Made by a program: the position numbers and the translations under genes
Notes under the pieces: generated by a model
Database searches by the model: none
Seen by the model: only the letters and a program-made list of their open reading frames with translations
What the model was told of the DNA's origin: nothing
In this document: piece after piece, positions 63,789 to 64,000 of the stretch
Numbering within the stretch: the first letter of the stretch is position 1
Layout of the letters: every line of letters starts with the position of its first letter
Origin: Salipaludibacillus sp. LMS25
GTDB lineage: Bacteria; Bacillota; Bacilli; Bacillales; Salisediminibacteriaceae
Direction: 5' to 3'
NCBI RefSeq assembly: GCF_024362805.1
Contig: NZ_CP093299.1
Coordinates: 186,001 to 250,000, forward strand
Length of the DNA: 64,000 nucleotides

Positions 63789-64000
63789 ATGAAAGCTAAA
63801 AATCATCAAGTTGCGATCTTTGCCCTCGGGGGTCTGGGCGAAATTGGGAAAAACATGTACGCTGTCCAATTTCAAGATGAGATTATCATTATTGATGCAG
63901 GTATTAAATTCCCAGAGGATGAACTGTTAGGGATTGATTACGTTATTCCGGATTATACGTATTTAGTCAAAAATGTAGACAAGATTAAAGGCCTTTTCAT
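63789..64000 (+). CDS. rnjA: Ribonuclease J1 (N-terminal part)
   Basis: First 70 residues of RNase J1, a 5'-exonuclease/endonuclease central to mRNA decay in Bacilli. The beginning [19 protein letters not shown] followed by [20 protein letters not shown] is almost invariant in RNase J1. The HxHxDH metallo-beta-lactamase motif would follow just beyond the edge. Start ATG 63789, 3 nt after the rpoY stop. Confidence 0.96.
   Translation, partial: MKAKNHQVAIFALGGLGEIGKNMYAVQFQDEIIIIDAGIKFPEDELLGIDYVIPDYTYLVKNVDKIKGLF

Overview
The window is a chromosomal core segment from an endospore-forming member of the Bacillaceae (Firmicutes). Evidence: SpoVD, RsfA, YlbJ, YtvI-like, YlbD and YlaJ sporulation genes, a probable CsfG sporulation RNA, bacillithiol synthase BshC, a caa3 oxidase cluster, RNA polymerase epsilon and RNase J1. 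Gene order matches the B. subtilis block murD-mraY...mraZ-ylbQ...ylbA-cta-yla-ykt-speA-pdh-ykyA-def-rpoY-rnjA almost throughout. A BCCT betaine-type transporter and overall protein resemblance suggest an alkaliphilic or halophilic lineage (Salipaludibacillus/Alkalihalobacillus-like); the genus is inference.

Layout. 1-11.7 kb (minus strand): division and cell-wall (dcw) cluster mraZ-rsmH-ftsL-pbpB-spoVD-murE-[MurF-like]-mraY-murD (murD runs off the left edge). 11.8-27.7 kb: bshC, a DUF3397 gene, panE and the ylb genes (ylbP to ylbA), including rpmF, coaD, rsmD and the RicF gene ylbF. 27.9-36 kb: a YtvI-like permease, then ctaM-ctaF-ctaE-ctaD-ctaC-ctaB with divergent ctaA. 36.3-45.5 kb: dps, ylaN, glsA, ylaL, ylaK(phoH), ylaJ, a flavin-reductase-like gene, ylaI, ylaH, ylaF, suhB(yktC), ykzI. 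45.8-53 kb: yktB, yktA, speA, DUF3055, an unknown gene and two secreted cell-wall lipoproteins. 53-62 kb: BCCT transporter, a small lipoprotein, pdhABCD, ykyA. 62-64 kb: a YjcZ-like small protein, def, rpoY and the start of rnjA.

Two things stand out. First, at least 21 copies of two related structured repeats (class A and class B, both 158 bp when complete) lie between the genes. Both are bounded by ATAAA pentamers, and one class A copy sits inside the hairpin loop of a class B copy at an ATAAA site. This is direct evidence of past mobility with a 5-bp target duplication. Several copies abut the T-tracts of intrinsic terminators, and two supply or overlap stop codons. Length and pentamer recall the bcr1 repeat of the B. 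cereus group. Second, the MurF-like protein between murE and mraY keeps the fold and full length of MurF but has lost the P-loop and every other catalytic motif, so it looks like a pseudoenzyme retained in the wall-synthesis operon.

Smaller observations: a near-consensus FNR box over the ctaB-F promoter, three MraZ boxes at exact 10-nt spacing upstream of mraZ, a perfect operator-like palindrome in the dps leader, and departures from B. subtilis order (ftsW-pycA replaced by dps, ctaG replaced by ctaM, ylbK and typA missing from their usual places). No tRNA, rRNA, CRISPR array, prophage or transposase gene was seen.
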